Source of the DNA: Actinophytocola xinjiangensis
GTDB taxonomy: Bacteria; Actinomycetota; Actinomycetes; Mycobacteriales; Pseudonocardiaceae
Reading direction: 5' to 3'
DNA: 64,000 bases
Assembly: GCF_001921215.1 (NCBI RefSeq)
Contig: NZ_MSIF01000004.1
Location: 405,010 to 469,009 of the forward strand
A program made the position numbers and the translations under genes. Shown one piece after another: positions 17,301 to 28,300 of this stretch. The stretch's first letter is position 1. Each line of letters opens with the position of its first letter. A model generated the notes under the pieces. It worked only from the letters and a program-made list of their open reading frames with translations, searched no databases and had not been told where the DNA came from.

Positions 17301-19324
17301 AGTCCGTCGCGCTCGATCGGCTGGCGGCGCAGTTCGACCTCGCGCTGGAGGCGGCCGAGACCGCCGGGGGGATCGCGACAGTCTGGACCTACAACACCGA
17401 CCTGTTCGACGCCGCGACGATCGAGCGGTTCGGCGTGCACTTCCGGTCCCTGCTGCGGGCCGTGGTCGCCGACCCGTCCGTGCCGCTGGGCCGGATTCCG
17501 CTCGCCGATGCCCGCCCAGGGCCGCGCGGTGCCATGACCGCGCCGGAACAGCGCTCGCTGTCCGCCCTGTTCGAGGAGCAGGCGGCGCTAACCCCAGCCG
17601 TGACGGCGCTGGTGTGCGGCCGCGACCGGCTCGACTACGCGGAGGTGAACGCGCGGGCGAACCGGCTCGCCAGGGCGCTGCGCGGGCGTGGAGTCCGGCG
17701 GGGTGACGTGGTCGGTGTGCGCCTCCCGCACGGCGTGGACCTGCCGGTGGCGGTGCTGGCGGTACTGAAGCTGGGGGCCGTGTGCCTGCCGATCGATCCG
17801 GCGCTGCCGGACGGCCGGATCGCGGCTATGCTGCGGATCGCGGGTGCCGAGACCGTGGTGACACCGGAAACACTCGGCGCGAACGAGGATTCCGCGAACC
17901 TCGGGCTGGTCATGCTGCCGGACGAGCAGGCGTGGCTGGTGTTCACCTCGGGCTCCACCGGGGAGCCGAAGGCGGTCGCGCTGGAGCACCGGCAGATCCT
18001 GCACCGGCTCGGCTGGATGTGGCGCGAGCACCCGTTCGGCCCGGACGACGTGGCCTGCCTGAAGTCGAGTGTGGCGTTCGTCGACTCGATCTGGGAGCTG
18101 CTCGGCTCGGTGCTGTGTGGTGTGCCCACGGTTGTCGTGCCCGAGACCCGCGACGTCGGCGCGCTGGTGGCCGCCCTCGCCGAGCACCGGGTGACCCGCC
18201 TGCTGCTGGTGCCCACCCTGCTCAGGGCGATCCTGCGCGAGCCAGGCGACCTGCCCGCCCTCGGCCTGTGGCTGAGCAGTGGCGAGCCGCTGGACGCCGA
18301 CCTGCTCGGCCGGTTCCGCACACGTTTCCCCCACGCGCGGATCATCAACGTCTACGGCATGTCCGAGGCGTGGGACGTGACCTCGTTCGAGCCGGACGCC
18401 ACGCCGCCCGCTACCGTCCCGATTGGACTCCCGCTCCCCGACACCGCTGTCCACGTTCTGGACACGGCGGTCCGCCCGGTGCCGCAGGGGGTGCCCGGCG
18501 AGCTGTACGTCGGCGGACGCGCCGTGGCGCGCGGCTATGTCGGCGATCCCGCCATGACCTCGGTCAGGTTCGTCCCCGACCCGTTCGCCGCCGAGCCGGG
18601 TGGGCGGCTGTACCGGACCGGCGACCTCGTGCGGCAAGGGGCGGACGGCGTGCTGGAGCACCTGGGCCGCGTCGACCGGCAGGTGAAGGTCGGCGGCGTG
18701 CGCGTCGAGACCGCGGAGGTGGAGGCGGCGCTGGCCGGACACGAAGGCGTGGTCGAGTGCGCGGTCGTCGTGCGGCCCGACGCGCGCGGCACCGAGCGGC
18801 TCGTCGCCTACCTGGTGCTTGAGGTGGACGCCACCGCGTCCGACGTGCGCGGACACGCCCGCCGGACACTGCCCGGCGCGATGACGCCCGCCGAGTTCGT
18901 GACGCTGCCCGGTCTCCCGCGCACGACCGGCGGCAAGCTCGACCGGGCCGCGCTGCCCGAGCCGCCCGCGGACCGGGGCACGCCGGACGCGGAGTTCGTC
19001 GCGCCGGCCTCGGGGCTGGAGCGGCGGCTCGCCGCGCTGTGGGCCGACGTGCTCGGGGTCGAGCGGGTCGGCGTGCACGACAACTTCTTCGACCTCGGCG
19101 GCACGTCGGCCACGCTGATCGAGGTCCACCAGCGGATCGGCGCCGAGGTCGGTGTCGAGCTGCCCGTCGTCACCTTGTTCCAGGCGCCCACCGTCGGCTC
19201 GGTAGCCGCGCACGTCGACGGCCGGGCCGGGCCGTCGGACCACCTGCGGCGCGCCAGCCTGGCCGCGCGGCGCAGGCGGGACGCGGTGGCAGGCCGCGTC
19301 AAGCGAAGCGGAGGAAAGCAGTGA
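14336..19324 (+). CDS. NRPS loading protein: FAAL-ACP-C-A-PCP
   Basis: A 1662-residue starter protein. Domains: fatty acyl-AMP ligase (about 1-545; TSGSTAAPKG near 151, RKDLIILNGRNHYPRDIE near 440), ACP (GLDSLAAVQ, Ser near 586), condensation (about 640-1050), adenylation (about 1060-1550; FTSGSTGEPKAV near 1201), PCP (DLGGTSATL near 1584), and a basic C-terminal tail (RRRRDAVAGRVKR) that could dock with the next protein. The condensation motif reads HHIIADF instead of HHxxxDG, and the stretch after it is about 20 residues shorter than usual. The adenylation code reads V-D-W-L-L-S-V-x-D-K if one gap is allowed near the end, close to beta-alanine codes (VDWVISLADK-type). It likely loads a fatty acid and attaches a beta-amino acid. 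ATG at 14336 overlaps the previous stop. Confidence 0.9.
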   Translation: MTLLDILRRRSAEQPDRVGFTYLDDDASLDYRGLADRATAIGDDLRGRCAPGDRVLLLHPPGLDYLAALFGCWDAGMIAVPAYPPRANKSAVRLAGIIADACPALALTVASAVPGVADALADLPIRVVASDALTPSGREVERAASSDTVALLQYTSGSTAAPKGVVITHGNLTHNLGHIARSFRQDADSRAVLWLPPYHDMGLVGGLLQPLYGGFPVTLMSPMSLARSPMTWLRAVSDLGATSSGGPNFGYELAVRRISPEQRAELDLSRWRLAFTGAEPVDPDTLRRFAEHFAPCGFRRDAFYPCYGLAEATLLVSGGAAGAPAVTRRFDRAALGGGHAVPSATGQTLVSCGTAMPDQDIHIVDPDRRVGVPDGAVGEIWLRGASVGAGYWNQPEETAAVFGAHRADTGAGPYLRTGDLGFLDGGELFVTGRRKDLIILNGRNHYPRDIEGAAQSADPALRPDAGAAFSVPVDGVERLVVVNEVGRTDRDLAEIVAAVRTEIAARHEIRAHAVVLVRPASVPRTTSGKVQRHRCRADYLAGNLKVVTADVDAAPSPGLARDDLLAAEDRAGLIEAYLRDRAAAGLDSLAAVQLGHEIEAATGVPLPLERLIGGLDPAALAREIADGVAETTPRAASGTTDLSPGEHALWIQHRLAPDSPVHHLAAAVRLTANVAAAHGFLAALVDRHEALRTRFPAVDGRPTRVVDAEPGAWFHREDGTDIASAVRRPFDLERGPLLRAHLFTLGPDDHVLVIVLHHIIADFWSAAVLVSPAEVVGRYPDFVDWQARLLAGPDGARSKKYWADRLSGPLPVLRLPADRPRPAARRFAGASTRLELDGELAAGLRRLAQRERTTVFTVLLAAYRALLFRHTGDEDVIVGAPVAARGPVSLADVVGNVSTMVPLRTLCAADLAFTALLARDRETVHGALAHQHFPFPLMLDGVGRDTAVPPVFQTTITLHPAGLDPAGLLPALALGLPGARGRLGGVEVESVALDRLAAQFDLALEAAETAGGIATVWTYNTDLFDAATIERFGVHFRSLLRAVVADPSVPLGRIPLADARPGPRGAMTAPEQRSLSALFEEQAALTPAVTALVCGRDRLDYAEVNARANRLARALRGRGVRRGDVVGVRLPHGVDLPVAVLAVLKLGAVCLPIDPALPDGRIAAMLRIAGAETVVTPETLGANEDSANLGLVMLPDEQAWLVFTSGSTGEPKAVALEHRQILHRLGWMWREHPFGPDDVACLKSSVAFVDSIWELLGSVLCGVPTVVVPETRDVGALVAALAEHRVTRLLLVPTLLRAILREPGDLPALGLWLSSGEPLDADLLGRFRTRFPHARIINVYGMSEAWDVTSFEPDATPPATVPIGLPLPDTAVHVLDTAVRPVPQGVPGELYVGGRAVARGYVGDPAMTSVRFVPDPFAAEPGGRLYRTGDLVRQGADGVLEHLGRVDRQVKVGGVRVETAEVEAALAGHEGVVECAVVVRPDARGTERLVAYLVLEVDATASDVRGHARRTLPGAMTPAEFVTLPGLPRTTGGKLDRAALPEPPADRGTPDAEFVAPASGLERRLAALWADVLGVERVGVHDNFFDLGGTSATLIEVHQRIGAEVGVELPVVTLFQAPTVGSVAAHVDGRAGPSDHLRRASLAARRRRDAVAGRVKRSGGKQ

Positions 19325-22300
19325 ACTCCACTGACATCGCGATCACCGGCATGGCGATCCGCTGCCCGGGAGTGACCGGCCTGGACGAGTTCTGGGCCAA
19401 CTTGGCCGCGGGCGTCGAGTCGGTCTCCCGGTTCGCGCCGGACGAGCTGGAGGACGCCGCGTTCCTGTCGGTCGACCGCACCCACCCGCGGTTCGTGCCC
19501 GCCGGGGGTGAGCTGCCCGACGCCGACCGGTTCGACGCCGCCTTCTTCGGCATGTCACCGGCGGAGGCCGAGCTGACCGACCCACAGCACCGGCTTTTCC
19601 TGGAATGCGCGTGGACCGCGATGGAGGACTCCGGCCGCGACCTGACCAGCCACGACGGCGCCGTGGCCGTCTACGCGGGTTGCGGCAGCAACACCTACGC
19701 CCTGTCCGTGCTGTCCGGCGCGACCTCCCCGATGCGCGCTTACCAGGGGCTCATCGGCAACGAGAAGGACCACCTGGCCACCCGGGTCGCCTACAAACTG
19801 AACCTGTCCGGCGAGGCGATCAGCGTGCAGACCGCGTGCTCCACCTCGCTGGTCGCCGTGCACCTGGCGTGCCAGAGCCTGCTGTCGGGCCAGTCCGACA
19901 TCGCGATCGCGGGCGGCGTGTCCGTGCGGGCCGCGCAGCGCACCGGCTACGTGTACCGGGAGGACGCCATCTTTTCCCCGGACGGGCACTGCCGGGCGTT
20001 CGACGCGCGGGCCGAGGGGACCGTGTTCGGCAGCGGCCTGGGCGCCGTGGTGCTCCGCCCCCTGGCCGACGCGCTGGCCGACGGCGACCGGGTGTACGCG
20101 GTGATCAAGGGCTCGATGATCAACAACGACGCCGGGGCGAAGGTCGGCTACACCGCGCCGAGCGTGGACGCCCAGGCCGCCGTCGTCGCCGGAGCGCTGG
20201 AGTTCAGCGGCGTGCGGGCCGACGACATCGGCTACGTCGAGGCGCACGGCACCGGCACGCGGCTGGGCGACCCGGTCGAGATCGCCGCGCTGGCGCAGGC
20301 GTTCCGGCTCACCACCGACCGGACCGGCTACTGCCCGATCGGCTCGGTGAAGACCAACGTCGGCCACCTCGACGCCGCGGCGGGCGTGACCGGACTGATC
20401 AAGACCGCGCTGTCGCTGTGGCATCGGAAGATCCCGGCGAGCCTGCACTGTGGCGAACCCAATCCGGCCATCGACTTCGGCCCGTTCTTCGTCAACACCG
20501 AGCTTCGGGACTGGACCGCCCCGGACGGCCGGACCCGGTTCGCGGGCGTCAGCTCGTTCGGCATCGGCGGCACCAACGCCCATATGGTCCTGGGCGAGGC
20601 TCCCGCGCTTGCCGAGCACACCGCGGCCCGACCCGAGGTGGTCGTGCTGACGTTGTCCGCCAAGGACGATGGCGGGCTGCGGCGGCTGGCGGCCCGGCAC
20701 GCCGAACGCCTGACGGACGCCGTCCCGCTGGCCGACTACTGCGCTACCGCGAACACCGGTCGAGCCCGGCTGCCGCACCGGCTCGCCGTCGTCGGCCGGA
20801 CCGCGGCCGACCTCCGGGAGGCGCTGGCCGGGCAGGCGATCACCGGCGAGGCGACGGGCACCAGGTCGGTGGCGTTCCAGTTCGCCGGCCAGGGGGTCTG
20901 GTACCCCGGCCTGGCGGAAGCGCTGTACGAGCGGGCGGCCCGGTTCGCCGAGGTGATCGACGAGTGCTCGGCCCTGCTCGGCCGCTCCGTGCTCGACCCG
21001 TCGGCCGACCTCTCCCGGACCGATGTCGCCCAGCCCGTGCTGTTCGCCGTCCAGTACGCGCTGGCCCGGCTGGTGCGGTCCTGGGGCGTGCGCCCGGACG
21101 CGGTGGTGGGGCACAGCTTCGGCGAGTACGCTGCTGCCTGCCTGGCGGGCGTGTTCAGCCTCGCGGACGGGATGCGGCTGGTCACCGAACGCGGCAGGCT
21201 GATGCAGCGGACCGACGGGCTGATGGCGGCCGTGTTCGCCGCCGAGGGCGAGGTCGACCGGGCGCTGGAGCCCTACCGGGACCGGGTGTCGATCGCGGCC
21301 GTCAACGGACCCGCGCACACCGTCATCTCCGGCGACCGCGCCGCCGTCACCGACCTGATCCGCCGGTTCGACGACCGGGGTGTTCGGGTCCGCGAGCTGG
21401 CGGGCGGGTTCCCGTTCCACTCGCCGCTGGTCGACTCGGTCGCGCGGGAGTTCCAGTCCACCGTGGACACCGTCGCGTTCGATCGGCCGCGGCTGCCGTT
21501 CGTCTCCGGCCGGACCGGGGAGGTCGCCACCGATCTCGGGTGCGACTACTGGGCGGCCCAGCTCCGCGAGCCGGTGCGGTACGCCGACAGCGTCGCGACG
21601 CTGGTCGGGCGCGGGGTGGACGTGGTTGTCGAACTGGGGGCGCACCCGGTGCTGAGCCAGCTCGGGACGCGGGCCGTCGCCGATCCCGCCGTGCTGTGGG
21701 TGCCGACCTTGGCCGAGGGCGTGGACGACCAGGAAGCCCTGCTCACCGCCGCCGCGCGGCTGCACGTCGTCGGGGTGTCGGTGGACTGGGCGGCCGTCCA
21801 CGGCCCGCCGCGCCGGGTGGCCGATCTGCCCGCGTACCCGTTCGCGGGCGAACGCCACTGGCTCGACACCCCCCACACCCCGACGCCACCCGCCGCGCCG
21901 GAAGCCGCCCCGACCTCCGCCGAGCCTGCCACCTCCGCGGTCCGGCTGCGGGAGATCACCGCCGGCCTGCTGCGCATCTCCCCGGACTCGGTGGACCTCG
22001 ACGCCCCGCTGCTCCAGGTGGGACTGGACTCGCTCGCGCTGATCGAGGCCGCCCAGGTCATCGAGGAGGAGTTGGGCGTTCGGCTGACGGTCCGGCAGCT
22101 CCTGACCGACCTGACCACTCTCGCCGACGTGGCCGCCTACGTCGACCGGCGCCGCTCGGCCCCGGCCGCCCGCCCCGCTCCCCCCGCTCCCGCCGCGGCG
22201 CCGAGGGCGGAGGAGGACACCGCCGCGTCGAAGGCGTTCGTCCCGCACCGGCCGATCACCGTCGTCGCCGAGGCGGCCGGACCCGCGCTGCGGGAGTTCG

Positions 22301-25300
22301 TGGCCGCCTACACCCGGCGCACCGCCGAGTCGAAGCGGCTGGCCGGACTGCACCGCCCGGTGTTGGCGGACAACGACAACCGGGTGGTGTCGGACTTCCG
22401 GATGGCGATCAAGGAGATGGTCTACCCGATCGCGGCGACCAGCTCGAAGGGCGCCCGTGTGGTCGACGTGGACGGCAACGAGTACGTCGACGTGATGATG
22501 GGCTACGGCAGCAACCTGTTCGGGCACTCGCCGGACTTCGTCACCGACGCGGTCCGCGCCCAGTTGGACCGGGGCGTGCACATCGGTGTGCAGTCGGACC
22601 TGGCCGGACGGGTCGCCGCGCTGCTGGCCGAGCTGACCGGACTGCCGAGGGTCGCGTTCTGCAACTCCGGCAGCGAGGCCGTGATGATGGCGCTGCGCCT
22701 GGCCAGGACCGCGACCATGCGGACCAAGGTCGCCATGTTCGCCGGGTCGTACCACGGCATCTACGACGGCACCTTGGGCGCTCGCCGCAGGCTCAGGGCG
22801 GACAGCGCACCGACCCCCGTCGCGCCCGGAATCCCGCAGCACATGGTGGACGACCTGCTCGTGCTCGACTACGACGACCCGGCGTCCCTGGCCGCGCTGC
22901 GCGCCCACGGGCCCGAGCTGGCCGCGATCCTGGTGGAGCCGGTGCAGAGCAGGCGGCCGGACGTGCGGCCCGCCGCGTTCCTGCGGGAACTGCGGGCCAT
23001 CGCCGACGACACCGGCGCGGCCCTGGTGTTCGACGAGATCGTGACCGGACTGCGCACCGCGCCCGGCGGCGCGCAGGAGTGGTTCGGCGTGCGGGCCGAC
23101 CTGGCCACCTACGGGAAGGTGCTGGGCGGCGGGCTCCCCATCGGCGCGGTCGCGGGGCGGGCCGGTTTCCTGGACACCATCGACGGCGGCGTGTGGGCCT
23201 ATGGCGACGACTCGGCCCCAACCACCGAGACGACGTTCTTCGCGGGCACGTTCTGCAAGCACCCGCTGGCGATGTCCGCGGCACTGGCCGTGCTGACCGA
23301 GCTGAAGCGGGCGGGAGCCGGGTTCCAGGAGTCGGTGAACCGCCGGGTCGACACGCTGGCCGAGCGGCTCAACGTGCTCTTCGCCGCCGAAGGCGTGCCG
23401 ATCACCGTTGCGCACTTCGGCTCACTGTTCCGCTTCGCGTCCACCCAGGACATCCACCTGCTCTTCTACCAACTGGTGCACCGGGGAATCCACATTCGGG
23501 AAGGCCACAACGCCTTCCTGTCCGCCGCGCACACAGACGACGACGTGGACACCATCGTGCGCGCGGTGCGGGACAGCGTCGACGCGTTGCGCGAGCTGGG
23601 CGCGCTGCCCGGCGGACCGCCGCGATTCGCGCCGACCGTCGCCCAGCGGCAGCTCTGGACGCTGGCCCGGCTCACCCCGGAGGCGTCGGCGGCCTACCAC
23701 CAGAGCGCCGTCCTCCGGCTCACCGGCAAACTGGACGTGGCCGCGCTGCGGCGCGCGGTGAACCGCGTCGTGGCCAGGCACGAGGCACTGCGGACCGTGT
23801 TCGACCTCGAGGACGGGTGGCAGCGCGTGCTGCCCGAAGTGGTGGTCGACGTCCCCGAGGTCGACGGCGAGGACGGGATCACCGGGCTGTCGCGGGAGCC
23901 GTTCGACCTCGCCACCGGGCCGCTGCTGCGCTGCGCCGTCGCCCGGACAGGTCCGGAGAACGCACTGTTCGGCTTCACCGCCCACCACATCGCGGCCGAC
24001 GGCTGGTCGATGGGCGTGCTCATGGCGGAGATCGGCACGTGCTACTCGGCGGAGTCCGGCGGCCAGGCCCCCGTGCTGCCGGAGCCAACGCCGTTTCGGG
24101 ACTTCGCGCGCCGGACCCACCGCGACGAGGCGCTGGCCTACTGGACCGACCGCATGTCCGGCCCGCTGCCGACGCTGGACCTGCCCGCCGACCGCCCCAG
24201 GCCCGCGGTGGCCCGCTACCAGGGAGCGCGGCACACCGTGGAACTCGACCGCGACCTGGTGGACCGGCTGCGGACGCTCGGAACCGGCACCGGGAGCACG
24301 CTGTTCACGGTGCTGCTGTCGGCCTATTCGCTGCTGCTGCACCACCTCACCGGCGACGACGACGTGATTGTGGGCGTGCCGACCGCGGGGCGGCTCTGGC
24401 GGGGCAGCGAGCGCATCGTCGGGCACTGCACCAACCTGCTGGCCGCGCGGACCCTGATCGACGGCGCCGAGCGCGCCGCGGACCTCGTCCGCCGCGTCCA
24501 GGCCGACCTGCTCGGCGCGTTCGAGCACCAGGACCTGCCCTTCGGCGTGCTGGTGGACCACCTGGGCATCCGCACCGACCCCGGCCGCACGCCGCTGGTC
24601 GCCACCACGTTCAACCTCGACCGGGCGGTGTCGCCGCCCGCGCTGAGCGACCTGGCCGTCGAACTGGTCGCGACTCCGGTCGACCACGTCCAGTTCGACC
24701 TGGTGCTCAACGCCGTGGACGCCGACGGCGGCCTGCGGCTGGACATCGACTACCGCACCGACCTGTTCGACGCGGCCACGATCTCCCGGTGGGCGGGCCA
24801 CTACGCGACCCTGCTCTCCGGAATGGCCGACCGTCCCGAGTCGACCGTCGCCGCGCTGCCGGTGCTCTCCGAACGCGAACGGCACGACCTCTCCCGGTGG
24901 AACGACACCGCCGCGGTCCACCCCCTCCCCGGGCTCTTCGACCTCTTCGCCGAGCAGGTCGAGCGGACGCCCGGCGCGACGTGCCTGTGGCAGGGCGCGG
25001 AGTCGGTCACCTACGCCGAACTGGCCGAGCGCGCCGACCAGGCCGCCCGGCACCTGCGCGCCCACCGGATCGGCCAGGAGGACGTGGTCGCGGTCCCGGC
25101 GGACCGCTCGATCCGGCAGATCGCCGCGATCCTCGGCGTCCTCAAGGTCGGCGCGGCCTATGCCCCCGGCGCCACCGACGCCCGGTTCCGCATCGACGAG
25201 TGGCCCGAGCGCGACGGCGAGCCGGTCACGCCCGCGCGCACCGACCCGGACGCGCTGGCCCATGTGCTGCGGACGTCCGGCTCGACCGGCGAGCCCAAGG

Positions 25301-28300
25301 CCGTCGGCGGAACCCACGGCGCGGTGGTGAACCGGCTGCGCTGGGGGTGGGACGCCCAGCCGTTCGCCCCCGGCGAGGTGGGCTGTCTGAAGACCGCCGC
25401 CACGTTCGTGGACTCGGTCGCCGAGCTGTTCGGCCCGCTCCTGCGCGGCGTTCCGGTCGTCATCGCCACCGACGACGTCCATGACCCGGTGCTGTTCCTG
25501 AGGACGCTCGCCGACCACGGGGTGACCCGCATCGTGGTGGTGCCGTCGCTGTTGAGCGTCCTGCTGGACACCATGGAGAGCACCGGCCGCCGCCTGCCCG
25601 CCCTGCGGTTGTGGACGGTGAGCGGCGAACCGCTGCCCGCCGACCTCGCCCGCCGGTTCCAGACGCTGCTGCCAGCGGCGACGCTGGTCAACATCTACGG
25701 CTGCACCGAGGTCATGGCCGACGCCACTTGGCACGACCGCGCGGACGGCGGCACCACTGTGCCCATCGGTCTGCCGCTCACCAACACCCGCGCGCACGTC
25801 CTGGGCCGCCACCTCACGCCGACGCCCGTCGGGGTGCCCGCCGAGGTCTACATCGCCGGGGACGGCCTGGCGCGCGGCTACCTCGGCGCGCCAGGACGAA
25901 CCGCGGAACGGTTCGTGCCGGACCCGTCCGGCGAGCCCGGGACCCGCATGTACCGCACGGGGGACCTGGCCCGCCGCCGCCAGGACGGCACACTGGAACA
26001 CCTCGGACGCACCGACCGGCAGGTGAAGGTGCGCGGAATCCGGGTCGAGCCCGGCGAGGTCGAGACAGCGCTGCGCGGACTCGCCGGAGTGCACGCCGCC
26101 GCGGTCGTCGCGAAGCCCGGTCCCGGCGGATACACACGGCTGGTCGCCCACGTCGTGTCCGACGACGTGGACGTGCGGGCAGCGCTGACCGGCCAGCTCC
26201 CCGCGCACTTGGTGCCGTCCGAGGTGGTCGAGCACGAGCGGCTCCCGCTCACGTCGAGCGGCAAGATCGACCGGCGGACCCTCGAATCCCACCAGGTCGC
26301 GACGGACAGAGCCCAACCGCGCACCGTGACAGAACGGGTGCTGCGGACGGTCTGGAGCGAGGTCCTCGACCGGCGGGCGCCCGACGTCCACACGAGCTTC
26401 TTCGACCTCGGCGGCGACTCCCTGTCGATGATGCGGCTGGTCCCGCGCATCCACCGCGAGTTCGCCGCCGAGCTGGGCGTGGCGGAGCTGTTCGCCGATC
26501 CGACCATCGCCGGGATGGCCGTGGCGATCGAGGCAGGACCGGCGTCGGCGGCGGGTGCGGCGATCCCGCGGCACCCCGACAACAGCGGACCGCTGTCCTT
26601 CGGCCAGCAGCGGATCTGGTTCACGCACCAGTACGCGCCGGACACCCCCGTGCTGAACGAGCACGTCCTGCTGCGGCTGACGGGCGCGCTGGACCGCGAC
26701 GCCCTGTCCGCCGCCCTGGACGCGGCCCGCGCCGCGCACGACGTCCTGCGGACCCGGTTCGTCACCGAGGACGGGCAGCCGTGGCAGGTGGTCGACGCGC
26801 AGGCCCCGGCGGCGATCCCGCTGGTGAAGGCCGACGAGGCGGCGGCGCTGCTGCTGGCCCGGCAGGAGGTGGGCAGGCCGTTCACTCTGGAGACCGGCCC
26901 GCTGCTGCGGTCCACTCTGTACCGGACGGGGGAGCGCGAGCACCTGTTCGTCCTGGTCGCCCACCACATCGTGGTCGACGGGTGGTCGCTGGGGGTGCTG
27001 GCCCGCGAGGTGGTCGAGCGCTACCGCGGTAGGACACCACCCCAACCCGCTGTGCGGTACCTCGACTTCGCCGCGTGGCAGCGCGCGGGCGGCCAGGCTG
27101 TGGCCCGTGACCTGGAGTACTGGGCGGACCACCTCACCGGGATGCCCGGTGCGCTGAACCTGCCAGCCGACCGCCCGCGCCCGGCGGAGCGCTCGGTGTC
27201 CGGCGGGGTCCGGGAGTTCTCGCTGCCGCCGGAGACGATGGCTGCGGTGTCCGCGCTGACCAGGCAGACCGGCTGCACCCCGTACATGGTGCTCCTCGCC
27301 GCGCTCCAGACTCTGCTGTCCCGGTACTCGGGCCAGGCGGACTTCGGCATCGGCAGTCCCATCGCCAACCGCACCCGCCCCGAGCTGGAAGGGCTGATCG
27401 GCTACGTCGCCAACACGGTGGTGCTGCGGGCCGACCTGGCGGGCGACCCCACGTTCCGCGACCTGCTTGGCCGGGTCCGCGCGACCACCCTGCGCGCCTA
27501 CGAGCACCAGGCGCTGCCGTTCGAGCAGGTGGTCGAGCACCTGCGGCCGGAACGCGACACCGGCCGCACCCCGCTGTTCCAGGTGATGTTCATCCTCCAG
27601 AACGCGCCCGCCGCCGAGCTGGCGGCGTCGGGCCTCACCGTCACCGACGTACCGCTGCACAACGGCACCGCCAAGCACGACCTCACCGTCGAGCTGACCC
27701 CGACGCCCGAGGGCGGGTGCGCGGGCCGCGTCGAGTACTCCAGCGACCTGTTCGACGCCGACCGCGTCGACAGGCTCACCGGCCACCTGGCCGTGCTGCT
27801 GGACGGGGTGCTGGCCGACCCGGACCGGCCTGTCACGGACGTGGACGTGCTCACCCCCGGCGAGCGGGACCAGCTCGAAGCCTGGCGCCGCAATGACACC
27901 GTGTCGCCGGAAGCCCTCGTGCACCGGCTGGTCGAGGAACGCGCGGCGCGCCACCCCACCCGGGTGGCGGCCAGGCACGACGACCGGGAGCTGACCTACG
28001 GCGAGCTGAACAGCCGTGCCAACCGCGTCGCCCGCCACCTGCGGGAGCGGGGCGCCGAGCTGGGGGACCTGGTGGGCGTGCGCGCCGAGCGCGGCATCGA
28101 CTACCTGACCGTGCTGCTGGCCATCCTCAAGGCGGGCGCGGTGTACCTGCCGGTCGACCCGGGTCTGCCCGCGGCCCGCGCCGAGCGCGTCGTGCGGGAC
28201 AGCGGATGCGCGCTCACCCTCACCGACCTGGGCGAGCTGGTCGCCGTGGCGGGCGATGACACGGACCTCGCCGACGGACCCGGCCTGGGCGATCTCGCGT

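Noticed and set aside
13289..17440. 1383-codon open frame on the minus strand
   Set aside because: Antisense shadow of the PLP-enzyme and FAAL-NRPS genes. Low-complexity Arg/Gly/Pro/His composition and no domains; high GC keeps opposite frames open.
19555..23415. 1286-codon minus-strand frame
   Set aside because: Antisense to the KS-AT-aminotransferase region, whose catalytic motifs are all intact on the plus strand.
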